Notes: generated by a model not told the origin, from the letters alone. 64,000 bases of DNA from Eriocheir sinensis (GCF_024679095.1 NW_026111272.1:294564-358563), one strand, 5' to 3'. Counted from the first letter of the stretch, positions 1 through 12,278 are shown. Numbers and translations: made by a program.

Positions 1-1668
1 TGGTCTGAGCATGCGCAGTTCACGAGAGACCAGTGTTTCTACACAAAAGCGCCAGCTTTTGACGATGGGACACCAAATAACACAACACCGGGTGCCTTCA
101 ACACCATGGCATGCTCACAAACGAATATGGAATATTAAATTTGAGGCAGTGAATAATCATTTTTGGGGCAAAGTTAAATGATTTTTCTCTGTGATATATT
201 GATTTTTGAGTAGCATAAAAAAATAACCTAGTGTTTTAATTTTCATGACCTAAGTATGAAATCTCATCACCGAAGATATTTCATACCCCGAAGTTTTTCC
301 ATACAACACCGGGCCACGCATGCGCAGTAAGGAGACAACATTTTTTTCCTGAGAGGCGGAAAAAAAGTAGCGATTATCGCTAGTTTGCTTACAAAAGTAA
401 CGAAGATACCGATATATATTCAAATAAGTAGCGGATGGTCGATAATCCGATTTTGTTATCAGCGATAAAGTATCGCGATAACTTATCGCGATAACGCCCA
501 GCTATGATAATTACTATAAAGTACCAGATTATTACCTTGCTCTTATCAGGCTACTATTAGGTGGGGGCCGGTCTATCTGGATGTAATGAGGAGTCCAGCG
601 TCCTCAACCTCCCTGAGCTGTGTTTTCTCTTTCTTGTTTCCTTCTTCCTGTTCATGTTTCTCTCCTCATGTGATCAGGGAATTTATCCTCTCAGGGGTCC
701 TTCGTCTCTGTCATACGGCTAGCAGTTAGGGTGGCTTGGATAAGGAGGGACATGCAACCCCTCCCCACAAACGGTACCCCTTGCTAAAAACAACATAAAA
801 AGTAGAGGTTTGGGTCGCGATGACAGCCTCGACCCCTATCCGGTTTTGACGAGGTGCCCGACCACGCGGTCGGTTTCCTCGATACATCTACATCGGGCGA
901 GCCTGCCATTATTGTCAAATGCAGATCAAAACTTACGGGACACCTGCATCTCGAAGGAGGATGAGCCCCTCTTGCCCCTCTTTTTTGTTTGAAGGTGGCA
1001 CCCACCCGCAGAATCCGGCCCGGAATTATCCTTGGGAAGGCTGTGCGTATGTAGGGTGAGATGAGAGTAGAACGAACACGGGGGTGTGACAAACAACGCC
1101 TATAATTAATATATCTTCCATATCAGTAATAAAATAATTTCCCCTTGATGCAAAAAGAAGAAAATGGGAACCATCAAGATGGCGCGACGCTCTGATCTGC
1201 GAAACGGTGGGGGTGTTGGACTTTTAAAATAAGATTTTCGATTCTTTGAGAACTCGATGTTATATTTCGTATGTCTGATACGGTGCTTCTTGACTGTCAA
1301 TACGTACTGATCCTAGTAGTTTGGTATTTAACAATGAAAACTACGTAGCTTTATTAATATCCGATGATGTGAACGTTACCAGCCAGATTTAACCTTTGAC
1401 ATAAATGCAGGAACTGATTTGCAATGTATGGGGGGGTACCGATGGAGGATTATCCCCATGAAATTCCATATAAATGCCTACAGGCCCTACACTGTTAACC
1501 AACGTCTGCTTCCTCTGACAATTGCAATAGTCCCCTACTTCAGAAACAGTTCGTTCTTTTCCTAAAGCTCCTGTAAGACCTGTTGGAAATGGGAGGAAGA
1601 AGATAAAAGCATGCATTCTAACATAAAATGTACAGGCTATTTCCAGATTAGAAGATAAGGAAACAAAA
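1..1668. other. Non-coding stretch, probably intronic, unassigned
   Basis: No convincing gene is visible. Two short motifs recur: GCATGCGCAG at 9-18 and 318-327, and ACAACACCGGG near 82 and 303, so the first 330 bases may be a small decayed transposon. Around 430-510 there is a cluster of TATCGCGATA-type short palindromes. The longer reading frames (for example - strand 784-1092) have no family features and look random. It lies upstream of the visible GCLC exons and is inferred to be intron. Confidence 0.4.
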
Positions 1669-2143
1669 ATGAAGCGTAAGTTACAGAAGAAACAAGGAAA
1701 ACGGGAAAATGAAGTTAATAAGAAGGGATCTCAAACCAAACGAGACAAAATGCAAGACACCTCAGAGAAGGAGAATCCTGAAAATTTGCCTTTCGATGAT
1801 TCTTCCGAGCATTTGGATGAGGTCTAGGATCTTTTCCAGGACAACATCCCAGAGCCCAACGACTTTGAATTAGTTGAGCTGGAGCTAAAAGAGGAAAGGA
1901 GTGTCGGAAGTAAGGTGTATTACGTTGGCAAGATGTGCTGAAGACAATTGCAAGTATAACATTTCTTTCTTGAAAATAAGTTCTAAAGTTGGACATATAG
2001 ACAGATTCTACTTTCTTGAAGTAGAGAACGTAAGTAAGACAAATGAGGATAAAGTAAAAGGGGTCTTGGGAGAATCTATAAGAGCCAAAATTGCTCGATT
2101 TGTTTTATTCAAGATCGCTCTAACTTCCTTCCATAAGCGGTAA
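1669..2143 (+). pseudogene. Decayed coding exon of unknown, possibly transposon-derived gene
   Basis: From an ATG at 1669 a lysine/glutamate-rich frame runs to a TAG at about 1825-1827, continues, and then shifts by one frame near 1930-1945 into a second open stretch ending at 2143. The amino-acid composition stays coherent across the stop and the shift: an acidic linker, then a hydrophobic stretch with the pattern VYYVGKM, then EVENVS. This suggests one decayed coding sequence rather than chance frames. The second half resembles small arthropod repeat-associated proteins that I cannot name with certainty. No intact start-to-stop gene remains. Confidence 0.35.
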
Positions 2144-2689
2144 GCAGAGCAAATACAAGGTGCTTATATCAGCCCTTCTATGGTCATATTTTGCTGTACA
2201 GGTTCATTTGCCTTAGTTTTGAGAACAGTTACAATTACAGATTGATACTGAACACTGAAACCTGGTTTGTTTTACAGCAGATAAATACTGAAATCCAATG
2301 TAGACAAATGCACACATATTTGTGGGACAATAGGTTCATAAAATGTTTCGTTCATTTTCTTTAAATATTTAATTTCAGATTAACGTTCTTTACAACTCAC
2401 TATTCATTTTATTACTGAAACTTATTGTTTAGATCATCCCCATGCAGTGTCTGAACCCTAACTAAGGGTAGCATTTGAATAAAACTCATATAAAAGGAAG
2501 TTAATGACATTATTAGTAAATATTACCATGATAGGACTTTACCTATAGTATATTGTGCAAGTATTATTTTCCATTGAAGTTGTTTACCTGATTTTTGTGA
2601 ATATTTTCAACTAGCTGTTCGGATTACCCTCATCTCACCCTACTCCTGATACGTATAAAGTCTCTCGAAGAATCATCTACTGACTTACG

Positions 2690-4190
2690 TACCGAACGCG
2701 TTCAAAAGGCTGAGGGTGGGTAAAATGGGACTCTCTGAGACGAGGAAACTTGGCAGAGGTGCCATTAGTAGTGGGGGGACACTTATTACTGGTCCGGCAT
2801 GAGAAATAATGTCTGTTTTGAGTGGGTAGCAAAATATATCTCCTGCCAACTGGAGGCATTTGTGGTTGAGGTTACTCTAGTTGATGAGCGCATAATTCAA
2901 GTGAGGCTGAAGCACACCCCTACAGTGTACGCCCCAATGGATATATGTGAAACTGAGGTGAATGAAGTTTTCTACGCCAAACTCGTCGTCGTATTAGACC
3001 AGTGCTTCTCTCTGTACACACTCATTGTCTTGGTTGACTTTAGTCGCGCTGCCAGGCTTACTGGGAATCGTGACCAATATAGGGCTTTGTCGTGGAGGGC
3101 TAGAGCTCTCTCAAAGAGAAACAAGGCACGCTTGGCAGGTCTTGCCCATCTAATGCTCATGCGGATTCGTATAACCAGCTATTGAAGCTGCAAAGGCCTA
3201 AGCTTTCCTGTTCCACGCCTGGTAAGTCGGTAACTAACCATATCCTAGCGCCGACGTGAGGTTCGACAAAGGATGCTTTTAATCTTGATCTCAAGAAGGC
3301 GCTTTATTCAGTGCATCGCGAGGCACTCTGAAGTATCCTGCGACTCTGCATGATTCTTGCAAGGACCATTGGTTTATAAACTAGCCCGTACTCTAGGACT
3401 GCCAGGGTCACTCATTATTTTTGCTGCTGATACAGTAATCGTTGCAGATTCACTGGAGATCCCCCATGGTGATGACTCTCTAGGCACGAGGAGGTGAAGA
3501 CCGTGAGACTCCAGATCTCCTGGGCCAAGACTACAGGTGTTTGGAGCCTTGCTAGATGTAACAGTACTTTCTCTTCATGCATGTGGTGAAGGCATTGATA
3601 TTTTGGACAATTTCACATACCTTGGTAGTGTAGTACAGCACAACGGCGGATCTCATCAGGAAGTTTTACGGCGGACTGGCTTCGCCTTCGCTTTAAAACT
3701 CGCTTAGCACAAGTATATGGAGTCGCCGATACCTGTGCAGAGCTACAAAGATCCGGATCTTCAAGTCAAGTCTTACTCCATGGATGTGACAGTAACACTA
3801 ACTAGTGACCAAAAGAGGCGGATTAATGTCTTTGGTATTAAGTACCAACGCAGAATCACGTTATATCGTTGGAATAACTGTGTCAAACCGGTATTTACTC
3901 CATGAGGCTGAGTTAACACCAACTCAGGCTCCATGGGTGGCACGCTACCCTAAAGCTGACCCTGCTAACCGGGTTATCTCCTCAAGAGACCTGAGTGGAG
4001 GAAGCCAAGGAAACGCCCACAGAATTTCTAGAAAGAGCTCAATAGTCAATAGTTCCTGCCTTGAGGTAAGGAAAGGGAAAGGGTCCTGCATGGAAACTTG
4101 CCCGGAGGGACCCCCGACTCTAGCGTCGTAGTGTGGACAGTGACCCCTCCCCGTATATGCCCCTTCTAATTGACTGATTGACTGATTATT
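2690..4190 (+). mobile_element. LINE family D (CR1/L2-like), decayed copy
   Basis: Fragments of the endonuclease and reverse-transcriptase protein appear in order but with deletions and frameshifts. There is an endonuclease-like part (2720-3010, with TDE-like and VYAP motifs), a linker resembling ARLTGNRDQYRALS, an RT finger remnant (LKKALYSVHRE near 3290), a C-terminal part near 3550-3660, and a last segment with YPKADPANRV near 3945. The 3' end finishes in short TTGA repeats around 4170-4190, as in CR1/L2-type LINEs. It is clearly inactive and is the same family as the split D copy in the last GCLC intron. Confidence 0.6.
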
Positions 4191-4493
4191 AATATTGCTA
4201 ATTACTTACCTTACTATTACTATATTATCTTGTGTATGAATCAATTTTCTTACCCCTGAAGTATGGAAACTTTTCAAAAATATTACTATATTACCTTGTA
4301 TTACCTTTATGTACGAATTCATATTAATATCCCTGCATTATAGCAGCTTTCCAGTATTGGTAAATCTGGGCATTACAAAGGCAATTTAGTGATTAACTTA
4401 TTGGTCAAGTTATTTAGTAAATGACGATCTCATATTTTTTCAGCAGTATTAGCAAAGATCTTCTAAATGATAACATACACTTATCCGAGGCTT

Positions 4494-4732
4494 TCCTTTT
4501 TTTTTTTTACATCAAAGGATGCGGCTCAAGGGCAATAAAAAGAGTACAAAAAAAAGCCCGCTGTTCGCCGCTCCCACAAAAATAAAAAGTAAAGAGAGGT
4601 CTATTTCGGTTGGAGAGGTTTTCTTGATTCACTTTTCTTGAAAGAGGTCAAGTCATAGACAGGAGGAAATACAGACGAAGGAAGACTGTTCCAGAGTTTA
4701 CCAGTGAAGGGGATGAAAGAATGGAGATGCAT
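4494..4732 (-). mobile_element. LINE family B, 3'-end fragment
   Basis: The + strand shows a T-run at 4495-4510, then the B 3' untranslated region (the complement of GCCCTTGAGC and of AGCGGGCTTT), then the C-terminal coding end with HSFIPFTGKLWNSLPSS. It is truncated at its 5' side near 4732. It interrupts the older RT remnant that continues to the right. Confidence 0.7.
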
Positions 4733-5560
4733 TATTTTTTTTTCTTTATATGCTTCCGTTGACGTTGTTGCCATACTACTTCTACATAATCCAAATTTTG
4801 GTTTAATCAATGAAGTAATTAACTTCTTCATCATATCATTGTCCAAGTGATGGGACGTTACTCATATATTTCTCCAGAACTCTTTTATGTTTCTCCAAAT
4901 ATTTTGTTGATGTGACTTTCACGCGATAGGTTTTCCTGTATAACAACTCCCAAGTATTTCTCTTTTCTCTCTTCCAGTAATAATTCATCGCTCATTTACA
5001 TTGTCTCCAGTGTCTTCTTTCACTCCTTTCAGTATGCAGCACTCGATACTTTTTATATTAAATTCAATATCTCATATTTCGTTCCATCTATATATTTTAT
5101 ATATATCATTGTGTAACTTTGTCTTCTTGAGTTATTTTTTTCTCCTTAATTTTCCATAATATGCAAACAAACTTCAATAGTTGTCGATTCCTTCCGTCAT
5201 ACTAATTATATAAAATAAAAACATTATGTGTGCCACTATTAAATCTTAGGGAACACCGCTTGTCAATTGTCTCCACTTCGACTTTTTATCTCTTACCACT
5301 GTTTTCATTTATCTTCCCTCTAAGAAGTCTTTCATCTAGGCTATCATTGCTCCCTGCAGTCCATCTTTCTTCTTCAATTTCCATATCAGTCTTTTATATG
5401 GCACTTTAACAAAAAACTTCAAGTCCAGGTAGATATAATCCTCCCATCCCTCTCTTTCCACTCTCGAATTGAAACTTGATAAGTTTGTTACACAAGATCT
5501 TCGTTCTCTATAAGGCCTTCCTTCTACAATTCGATGACTCTTCTTTGTTTCCAGTTTTAT
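4733..5560 (-). pseudogene. Reverse transcriptase remnant, LINE family C
   Basis: On the - strand the frames contain pieces typical of CR1-like reverse transcriptases: a YLDLK..F region with KVPYKRLIWKLK near 5380-5430, a region equivalent to the GVPQG block near 5240, and DNDMMKKLITSLIKPKF near 4790-4845 from the thumb. Many stops and frameshifts show it is old and dead. It carries the B fragment at 4494-4732. Confidence 0.55.
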
Positions 5561-5576
5561 ATATTTGCATTATATC

Positions 5577-5868
5577 TTGGAGGCAGTGGCTGAGTGGTTA
5601 GCGTGCGGGCGTGGTGAGCCCGCGGGCCTAGGTTCAAGTCCCATCGATACACGCTGACATTTTCCACTCATCGCCAAGTGCTGCCGAATGCTGCCCAGAT
5701 CTTCAATCAACCCTAACTTCAGCGACTATGTTCAAGTGGAGCACCAGGGCAGCATGGGCCAAGCAAGAGTCATATACGGCAGCCACTTTAAATTAAATTA
5801 GATTGCGCCGCTGACGGTTGGGGCCGTCCAAGAAAGCCTACAGGCGCTACAGGGAGCACTTAAAAAAA
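5577..5868 (+). mobile_element. tRNA-headed SINE
   Basis: The first 75 bases contain an A-box-like GTGGCTGAGTGGTTAGCG and a B-box-like GGTTCAAGTCCC, the internal RNA polymerase III promoter of tRNA genes. A non-tRNA body follows, then a 3' end reading GCCTACAGGCGC and a short A-rich tail. The tail resembles that of the SINEs at 15815 and 33186, so these families share a 3' module. Confidence 0.7.
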
Positions 5869-5899
5869 TGCTCTTCCATTCGATTGGCATTTTACCACT

Positions 5900-5901
<2 letters not shown>

Positions 5902-5941
<40 letters not shown>
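5902..5941. repeat. (TG)n microsatellite
   Basis: About 20 uninterrupted GT units directly after the SINE. A shorter GT run lies near 6131-6148. Confidence 0.95.
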
Positions 5942-5942
<1 letters not shown>

Positions 5943-6781
5943 AGCAGACTGGCGGTGAGGAAGGGATACAAAAAATATACGCAGTTCATAGAGGAAGAAA
6001 GGACTCGTGTAATAGTAAGGCTAAAGGACAGCATAAAGGTATTGAGCTATCCTTTACACTGCAATATATGATGTCACTTTTAAAGGTCAACGAAGAAAAT
6101 AAGACAAGGCCGCATCAGCTGTATGTTAAAGTGTGTGTGTGTGTGTGTTTGTACTCGTGTGCCTGTCTCGCTTTGTCTCCCTCGTTTTCTGGTTTGAACT
6201 AACGTACGAGTCTTTTTTCACAAGGATATCACGTATTGCAGTGTAGAGGATAACACAGTACTCTTTTGCTGCCCTTTATGCTTACTCCACATTTTTTTTT
6301 CCTCCCTGCACTATGTACCTACCTAAAGAAAGCATAGTACATCCAAAATCTAAAGTCTTAGATCTTGAGTACATCTTCATTCCTCTCTCACCGCCAGCCC
6401 CACTGATTTCGTCTATTAATGGGACCAAACACACCTAGATCCGCCAGTAGGATATATTTATGTACTCGTGCCACAGCAGAGAGTATCTAATGTGAATACA
6501 TTTAATCAAAATTCCAGATGACAGTATCAACAGAGTAATAATTTTATCCATAAGACGGGAGTGACCATGCTCACCATGTAAGAAGGACAAAATCGCAATC
6601 CTAGTCGTTTGGCGTCTTACCATTTATAAGATCTTTTGTATCAGAGTATAGTAGCATTTTCTTAGTCTTTGTTTTATAACTTTATTGATTAGGCAAATAA
6701 TTTGGGCATGAAAGATCCACAAATTCATTTATGTTTGATGCTTTCAATATTTCGTCGGCGCTAATAAGTTTTCGGCGGCAG
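5942..6781. other. GCLC intron sequence without recognised features
   Basis: Apart from the short GT run near 6140, I see no gene or repeat. The 3' end at 6770-6781 reads as a plausible acceptor (TTTCGGCGGCAG) for the next exon. Confidence 0.5.
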
Positions 6782-6925
6782 GTTGAAGAGAATATGAAGA
6801 ACTGCCAGAAGCGGAACGCTGTGCTGGAGCAGAAAATGTGGTTCAGACGAAATCTTTTCGGCCGCGACGGAAACAAGGCCGACGATGTTAGTCAGATGAC
6901 CGTCAGCGAAATCATCAACGGAAAG
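6782..6925 (+). CDS. GCLC: GCLC, antepenultimate coding exon (glutamate-cysteine ligase catalytic subunit)
   Basis: Glutamate-cysteine ligase joins glutamate and cysteine, the first and rate-limiting step of glutathione synthesis, in the cytosol. This exon is 144 nt (48 codons, phase 0 at both ends), bounded by an AG at 6780-6781 and a GT donor at 6926. It encodes VEENMKNCQKRNAVLE, then FRRNLF, and ends in VSEIINGK. This matches the family segment VDENM..AQ.RDA...FYFRK followed by ..TIINGK near the C-terminus. Earlier exons are not in the window. The acceptor has a weak polypyrimidine tract, so the 5' edge is slightly less certain than the 3' edge. Confidence 0.85.
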
Positions 6926-6942
6926 GTACTGACATAAAGCAG

Positions 6943-6956
6943 ATAATAATAATAAC

Positions 6957-7024
<68 letters not shown>

Positions 7025-7052
7025 TAACAGCAATAACAATAACAATAACAAA

Positions 7053-7117
<65 letters not shown>

Positions 7118-7146
7118 TAACAGCAATAACAATAACAATAACAAAA

Positions 7147-7207
<61 letters not shown>

Positions 7208-7272
7208 TAACAACAACAATAACAACAACAACAACAACGATCATAACCATAATCATAATCATAATCGTAATC

Positions 7273-7330
<58 letters not shown>

Positions 7331-7340
7331 CAACAATGAT

Positions 7341-7375
<35 letters not shown>

Positions 7376-7417
7376 GGACGACGACTACGATGATGACGAC
7401 AATAACGACAATGATAA
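6943..7417. repeat. Large AAT/AAC-type trinucleotide microsatellite block
   Basis: Nearly 500 bases of (TAA)n, with interspersed CAA, CAG and GAC variants and internal higher-order repetition (the pattern ACAATAACAGCAATAAC recurs near 7020 and 7113). It lies within the 1.05-kb GCLC intron 6926-7978. All long reading frames across it are artefacts. Confidence 0.95.
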
Positions 7418-7978
7418 TAATCTTACCCAAACAGAGATTTGTGGAAAAGGGAGTTTGAATGATCAATCAGAGGTAGGAGATAGTTTGCATTCACGATTGG
7501 CTGAAAGTTATGTGAAGATTAATGTGTTTAGTAAGTTGAAATAAATGACAATACAGTTCTATGGAGAGGAAATTTGCTTTCGATGTAATCTAACTTTATC
7601 AACACGAGAGCTAGATGGTAGTCTGCCCTCATGATTGATCAATTGGTTTGAAGCTATTAAATGATAATATTGAGTTAGTAATAAGAATTAGCAAAGAACT
7701 GAGAAGTTTGCATGCCCCAGAGCTAGAAGGTAGTTTGCACTTAGAGAGATCGACTGTTTGAATGACAATAATGAGTAATATAGTGTTAGTAAGAAGGAAC
7801 TGGGGACGGAGTGGAAAGCAGGAAGATAAATATGAAAAAGTATTGAACCGTGCAAAGTCAACAGAGTATGGGATGGAGATAAAGAAAGGGGCAAATAAAA
7901 GAAAAGCACAACCCTAGTATTGATCTCCATCCTCAAGCTCTTAGTCCCCAACTGCTTCAGTAGATACGCTTTTCTTAG

Positions 7979-8160
7979 GGGGACGAGTTTGTGGGTCTGA
8001 TACCACTGGTGCGGCAGTATCTTGGGGCGCTGGATATGGACGCCGACACAGCCTGCACCATTAGCCAGTACCTCAGCTTTATCAGTGCTCGGGCGTCAGG
8101 GGCGGCCATGACCACAGCCACCTGGATGAGGAACTTTGTCACCACACATCCGGAGTACAA
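7979..8160 (+). CDS. GCLC: GCLC, penultimate coding exon
   Basis: The exon is 182 nt with acceptor TTTTCTTAG ending at 7978 and donor GTGAGT at 8161. It encodes [15 protein letters not shown], then [24 protein letters not shown] and THPEYK. Animal GCLC has the same order: G.F.GLIP....YL, then ..YL..I..RASGELMT.A.WMR.F...HPDYK. It ends in phase 2 (AA left over), which fits the first base of the exon at 58706. The join across the preceding intron gives INGK followed by GDEF, as expected for the family. Confidence 0.88.
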
Positions 8161-8309
8161 GTGAGTAAAAAAAAAATTATGTCACCATTCCAATACTCAA
8201 CGTCAGTACAAGGAAGTGAGGTAAGAATTATTCTGGTTAGGTGATAATTTACGTTTTGCGAATCTTGAATTCCAGTGTAGTTTTATTTATACGCCTCCTT
8301 GGTACAATT

Positions 8310-8628
8310 AGAGTTGAGGAGACTTGGCAATGCAGAGATCAGTAGTGGGGGCTATACCTGTATAATCCTGGTCAGGCTAGAACGATAGTGCTCCCCTCAG
8401 AGGAGTACTTCCAGCCATTTCTAGCCGACTGTAGTCGTCTGTTGTTTGGGTTACACCGGTTGATAAGCTGGTGGGGTTGAAGCACACTTTGGGTTTTAAA
8501 TCTCTTATGGCAGTGAGCGCTCCTACCGAGATGGGGCAACTTGAAGAGAAAGAGATGTTTTATACCAAACTTGACTCCATAGTCGATCGTTGCCCCCAGC
8601 GCGACATACTCGTTGTCTTCAATGCATC
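8310..8628 (+). mobile_element. LINE family D copy 2, piece 1 of 4 (endonuclease part)
   Basis: Frames encode EISSGGYT-like, VGLKHTLGFKSLM, EEKEMFYTKLDSI and ending DILVVFNA, the N-terminal endonuclease region of family D. The sequence is cut at 8628 by the T-tail of a B LINE, and the next part of the same protein resumes at 20118. Confidence 0.6.
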
Positions 8629-8751
8629 TTTTTTTTTTTTACGGTAAAGAATGCAGTTCAAGGGGAAAAAACATATGAAAACAAAAAAGCCCGCCAAGCA
8701 CTGCTCCTATAAAAGAGAGTAGTAAAGAATGACCAACAGAGAGGTCAATTT
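8629..8751 (-). mobile_element. LINE family B copy 2 (-), 3' tail piece
   Basis: A T-run at 8629-8640 (the A-tail on -) is followed by the family B 3' untranslated region through GAGGTCAATTT. The sequence continues exactly where 18968 begins (TCGGGTGAAGAGG), so the two are parts of one - strand copy split at 8751/18968. Confidence 0.75.
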
Positions 8752-9123
8752 TAAGAACGATGTTTTCTATGCTCTCTCTGGCCTCAACTCTCAAAAGGCT
8801 TATGGACCTGATGGAGTGCCTCCTATTGTTCCTAAAAAACTGTGCTTCCGTGCTTACACCCTGCCTGGTCAAACTCTTTCGTCTCCGTCAACCTTTTCTT
8901 CTGCTGGAAGTACGCCGTCATACAGCCTGTGCCTAAGAAGGAGGACCGTTCCAATCCCTCAAACTACCGCCCTATACCTTTACTTTCCTGTCTATCTAAA
9001 GCTTTTGAATCGAACCTTAACCGGAAGATTCAAAAGCATCTTTCCACTTCTGACCTTCTATCTGGTCGCCAGTATGGGTTCCGCAAGAGTCGTTCTACTG
9101 GCGATCTTCTTGCTCCCTTAACT
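8752..9123 (+). mobile_element. LINE family B copy 3 (+), 5' piece (start of RT)
   Basis: Frames encode DVFYALSGLNSQKAYGPDGV, then KLF, VPKKEDRSNPSNYRPI and QYGFRKSRSTGDLLA, the first third of the B reverse transcriptase, with several frameshifts. It begins without a 5' end and stops at CTTAACT. Its 3' part resumes at 18019. About 600 bases of RT, including the catalytic YADD, were lost at the break. Confidence 0.7.
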
Positions 9124-9239
9124 AGTAGAAGATAAAATGCCAAACCAGCTTCAAATTGCCTGAAGCTAGTTTGGCATTCACTGGAAGCGACAAGCTGTGG
9201 CGGTCCTGGCATTCTCGTTTTACCGGGTTGTGTTTTGGT

Positions 9240-10310
9240 AGGGTACGAATGAATGGCCGGAAGTAGGGTCTGAAAGAGTTTTGGTAGACCGGAAGTAGGG
9301 TACGAACGACCGAAAGTATGGTACGAACGACTGGATGTATGGGATGAAAGTTTTTTTTGTTTGTGTACGAATAGATCGCGGAAGTTGACCAGTTGTACCG
9401 GAAGTAGGGTACGAACGACCGGATAGGGTAGACCTGAAATATGGGATGAAAGTTTTGTTTGTATGGGTACGCATAGATCAATGACCGGATGGCATTCGTC
9501 CATGGCATTTTAGATTTACGGGGTGTCCTGCGAGCGGAAGTCGATAGTCGTGTATGGGACATGAGATCAACGGGAAGTCGTGCGAGCGGAAGTCGACCAG
9601 TTGCACCGGAAGTAGGGTACGAATAGGTGAACGACCGGAAGTAGGGTATGTTTTGTCGGAAGTAGGGTATGAATAGGTGAGTGAAGTAGGGTATGAATAG
9701 GTGAACGACCGGAAGTGTTGTTGTTCCAGCGAGCGGAAGTTGACCAGTTGTGTTTTGTTAGGGTCCGAATGAGGTGATTGAACGGAAGTATGGTATGTTT
9801 TGTTAGACCGCAAGAATGGGATGAAAGTGTTGTTTGTTTGGGTACGAATAGGTCGCGGAAGTTGACCAGTTGTACCGGAAGTAGGGTACGAATAGCTGAA
9901 CGACCGGAAGTGTTGTTGTTCCAGCAAGCGGAGCAGTTGTGTTGGGGTTCGAATGAGTTGATTGAACTGGAGTATGAATGTTGTTGTGTTAGACCGGAAG
10001 TAGGGTACGGACGACCGGAAATAGGGTATGTTTTGTTAGACCGGAAGTATGGGATGAAAGTTTTGTTTGTTTGGGTACAAATAGGTCGCGGAATGTGACC
10101 AGTTGTACCGGAAGTAGGGTACGAATAGCTGAACGACCGGAAGTGATGTTGTCCCTGCGAGCGGAAGTCGACCAGTTGTGTTTTGTTAGGGTCCGAATGA
10201 GGTGATGGAACGGAAGTATGAATGTTATTGTGACCGGAAGTTGTGAGTACGAATAGGTGAGTGAATGTGTGTTTGAGTATCTGCGAAGGACCGGAAAGTT
10301 TGTTATGGTT
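9240..10310. repeat. Minisatellite-like block rich in ACCGGAAGT
   Basis: Imperfect units of about 20-60 bases built on ACCGGAAGT, AGGGTACGAA and CCAGTTGTA repeat irregularly across 1 kb, with more than a dozen exact CCGGAAGT. The inverted arm at 17570-18010 has the complementary motif ACTTCCGG. Long reading frames on both strands reflect the repetition and are not genes. CCGGAAGT is also the core of the known ETS/GABP binding site; any function here is inference. Confidence 0.75.
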
Positions 10311-10431
10311 AAAGTCAATGACCCTTCCGTTGTTGTTGTTTTGGATGGGTAGGAGGGGTGAGGGATGGGGTGGCGGGTTTGGGTAAGATTGGAATGTGGT
10401 TCAAGAGTCGGCCTTGTACAAGGTTGGCTTT

Positions 10432-10433
<2 letters not shown>

Positions 10434-10525
<92 letters not shown>

Positions 10526-10663
10526 AACGAAGAGAGAAAGAGAGGATAACAGGAGAGAGAGAGAAAGAGAGGATAACAGGAGAGAGAGAGAAAGAGAAGA
10601 AAAGGAGAGAGAGAAAGAGAGGAAAAAAGGAGAGAGAAAGGAAGAGAAGAAATGGAGAGAGAG

Positions 10664-10747
<84 letters not shown>
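10434..10747. repeat. (GA)n microsatellite with GA-rich interruption
   Basis: Pure GA at about 10434-10521 and 10670-10746, with a purine-only segment between. It is the counterpart of the CT tract in the inverted arm at 16498-16562 and 17386-17402. Confidence 0.95.
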
Positions 10748-10751
<4 letters not shown>

Positions 10752-11069
10752 GAAAGACCAAGGCGGAAAGAGAAGCAACATATGAATGACGGGAATCTTA
10801 CCTTGTTGTAACACGTGCGAACACTATCACAGCAGGAAAGAGACTATGGAGGATGGCGTAAAAGTCGTTACAAATGACACACTTGCTTCCGGCCCTCTAT
10901 CCCCCCCCCTCTTCCCGCTCCTTCCTCCTCTCCCCGGTTTACAAAAAGTCGTTGGACTAGACACACCTGTCCCCCCCCCTTTCTAGCAAATATGATGTGT
11001 AACCACCCCCCTTTAGCAGATGTGATAGGTAACCCTCCCCCCCCCTCTTTAGCAGATGTGATAGGTAAC

Positions 11070-11721
11070 CCTTTCCCTGGTGGGGAATGGCTTATCGTCA
11101 CATGGTTGACTCATTGCTGTTGCGGGATGACGGTATATATTTCGTGAGAATGAAAAGCAGTGCTTTGTGTAAACAGTGTGGGAGACGAAAGTCGTTTAAT
11201 GGTTCGTGTCGGTCGTGTGTCGACAGTGACCGCCATGGAGATGACACATTGTGTGAACGTTGTGGGAGACGTTTCATACTTTCTCCTTCCGTCCATGTTC
11301 TTCACCACGAACTAACAATGCGGATAAACTCTGTGAAATATATGGGATAGTATTAGGTGGGATACACCTGCCCCCGCCCCCACCCTCCCGCATTTTTCCG
11401 GGCGTCAAGATAAAAAAAGATAAACTACCACCGCTACAGTCTTTATATAAGGAATAATTAAAATGAATGAGATTTTATGATTTTTATTGAAATCTAGTGA
11501 GAAGCTAGCATGCCAAAATCTTATATTAGCTTCATGCAGGTTGATTATTTTTCTTTTGTCTTAAATTCAAACTTAATCCAGTCTGACTAGTTAAATCATT
11601 ACATAGACACAATAAATTTTGAATTACACTCTGTAAAAATACATCTTAATTCTGGATGAGAGGAATAATTCAGACAAGTTATAGTACACACACATGGCAT
11701 ACAGATGATGATGATGATAAC

Positions 11722-11782
<61 letters not shown>

Positions 11783-12278
11783 TTTCAACGTTTTGTGGAT
11801 CATATGCATGTTTTTCTTTAACGTTTCTACTACCTAGTTACTATTTCCCCATCACCTTTTAACAACCCTTTTACTACATCCCATTACGCCCTTGCTACTT
11901 ATTGGTGCCTCTGGTGTGCACATTCCCACAACCTTTATGATAAGCATACCATAACCTGTCTTCTACGTTGTGTAGATTTTTTCACCACTTGAAAAATCCC
12001 ATTTGCTACACCCCATTGCGTTTCTTGCTACGTTACTGCTACCTTTAGCGTGAATATTGCCACAACCTTCCTGCTAAGAATACCATTACCTTTCTGCTAC
12101 GTTTCTTGCAACGGCTCCTTCTATTACCTGTTACCTGTGTCATACATCATATTTTCGTTTACTGCTCACAGTCACATAACCATAATCTTTACTTTTCGTT
12201 AATGCATATATACGACACTGAAAATTAATATAGTTGCACTTGAAGATGAGATGATCGTAAAAATTTTATTTGGTCTTA
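11070..12278. other. Spacer of the long inverted element; AAT microsatellite
   Basis: It contains C-rich runs near 11370-11400, a pair of direct repeats (TTGTGTAAACAGTGTGGGAGACG-like at 11166 and 11250), and (TAA)n at 11716-11782. I see no convincing gene. The CxxC-rich frame at 11087-11350 is explained by the direct repeat. Confidence 0.5.

Noticed and set aside
6761..7466. Long poly-Leu, poly-Ile and poly-Tyr reading frames
   Set aside because: They are translations of the TAA/AAC microsatellite, not proteins. The same holds for 59306-59915 and 60949-61227.
8629..9123. Twin-priming inversion of a single LINE B copy
   Set aside because: The missing continuation of the - piece is found at 18968 and that of the + piece at 18019, so these are two nested copies.
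9030..10318. Several overlapping frames of 84-157 residues with recurring SYPTSGTTGQLP or RSFVPYF strings
   Set aside because: They arise from the ACCGGAAGT minisatellite, are open in several phases at once, and have no family match.
10315..10814. Arg/Glu and Ser/Leu repeat proteins
   Set aside because: Translations of the (GA)n tract on the two strands.
11087..11350. Zinc-finger-like protein with paired CxxC
   Set aside because: The two CxxC motifs come from a direct DNA repeat, and there is no wider domain pattern.
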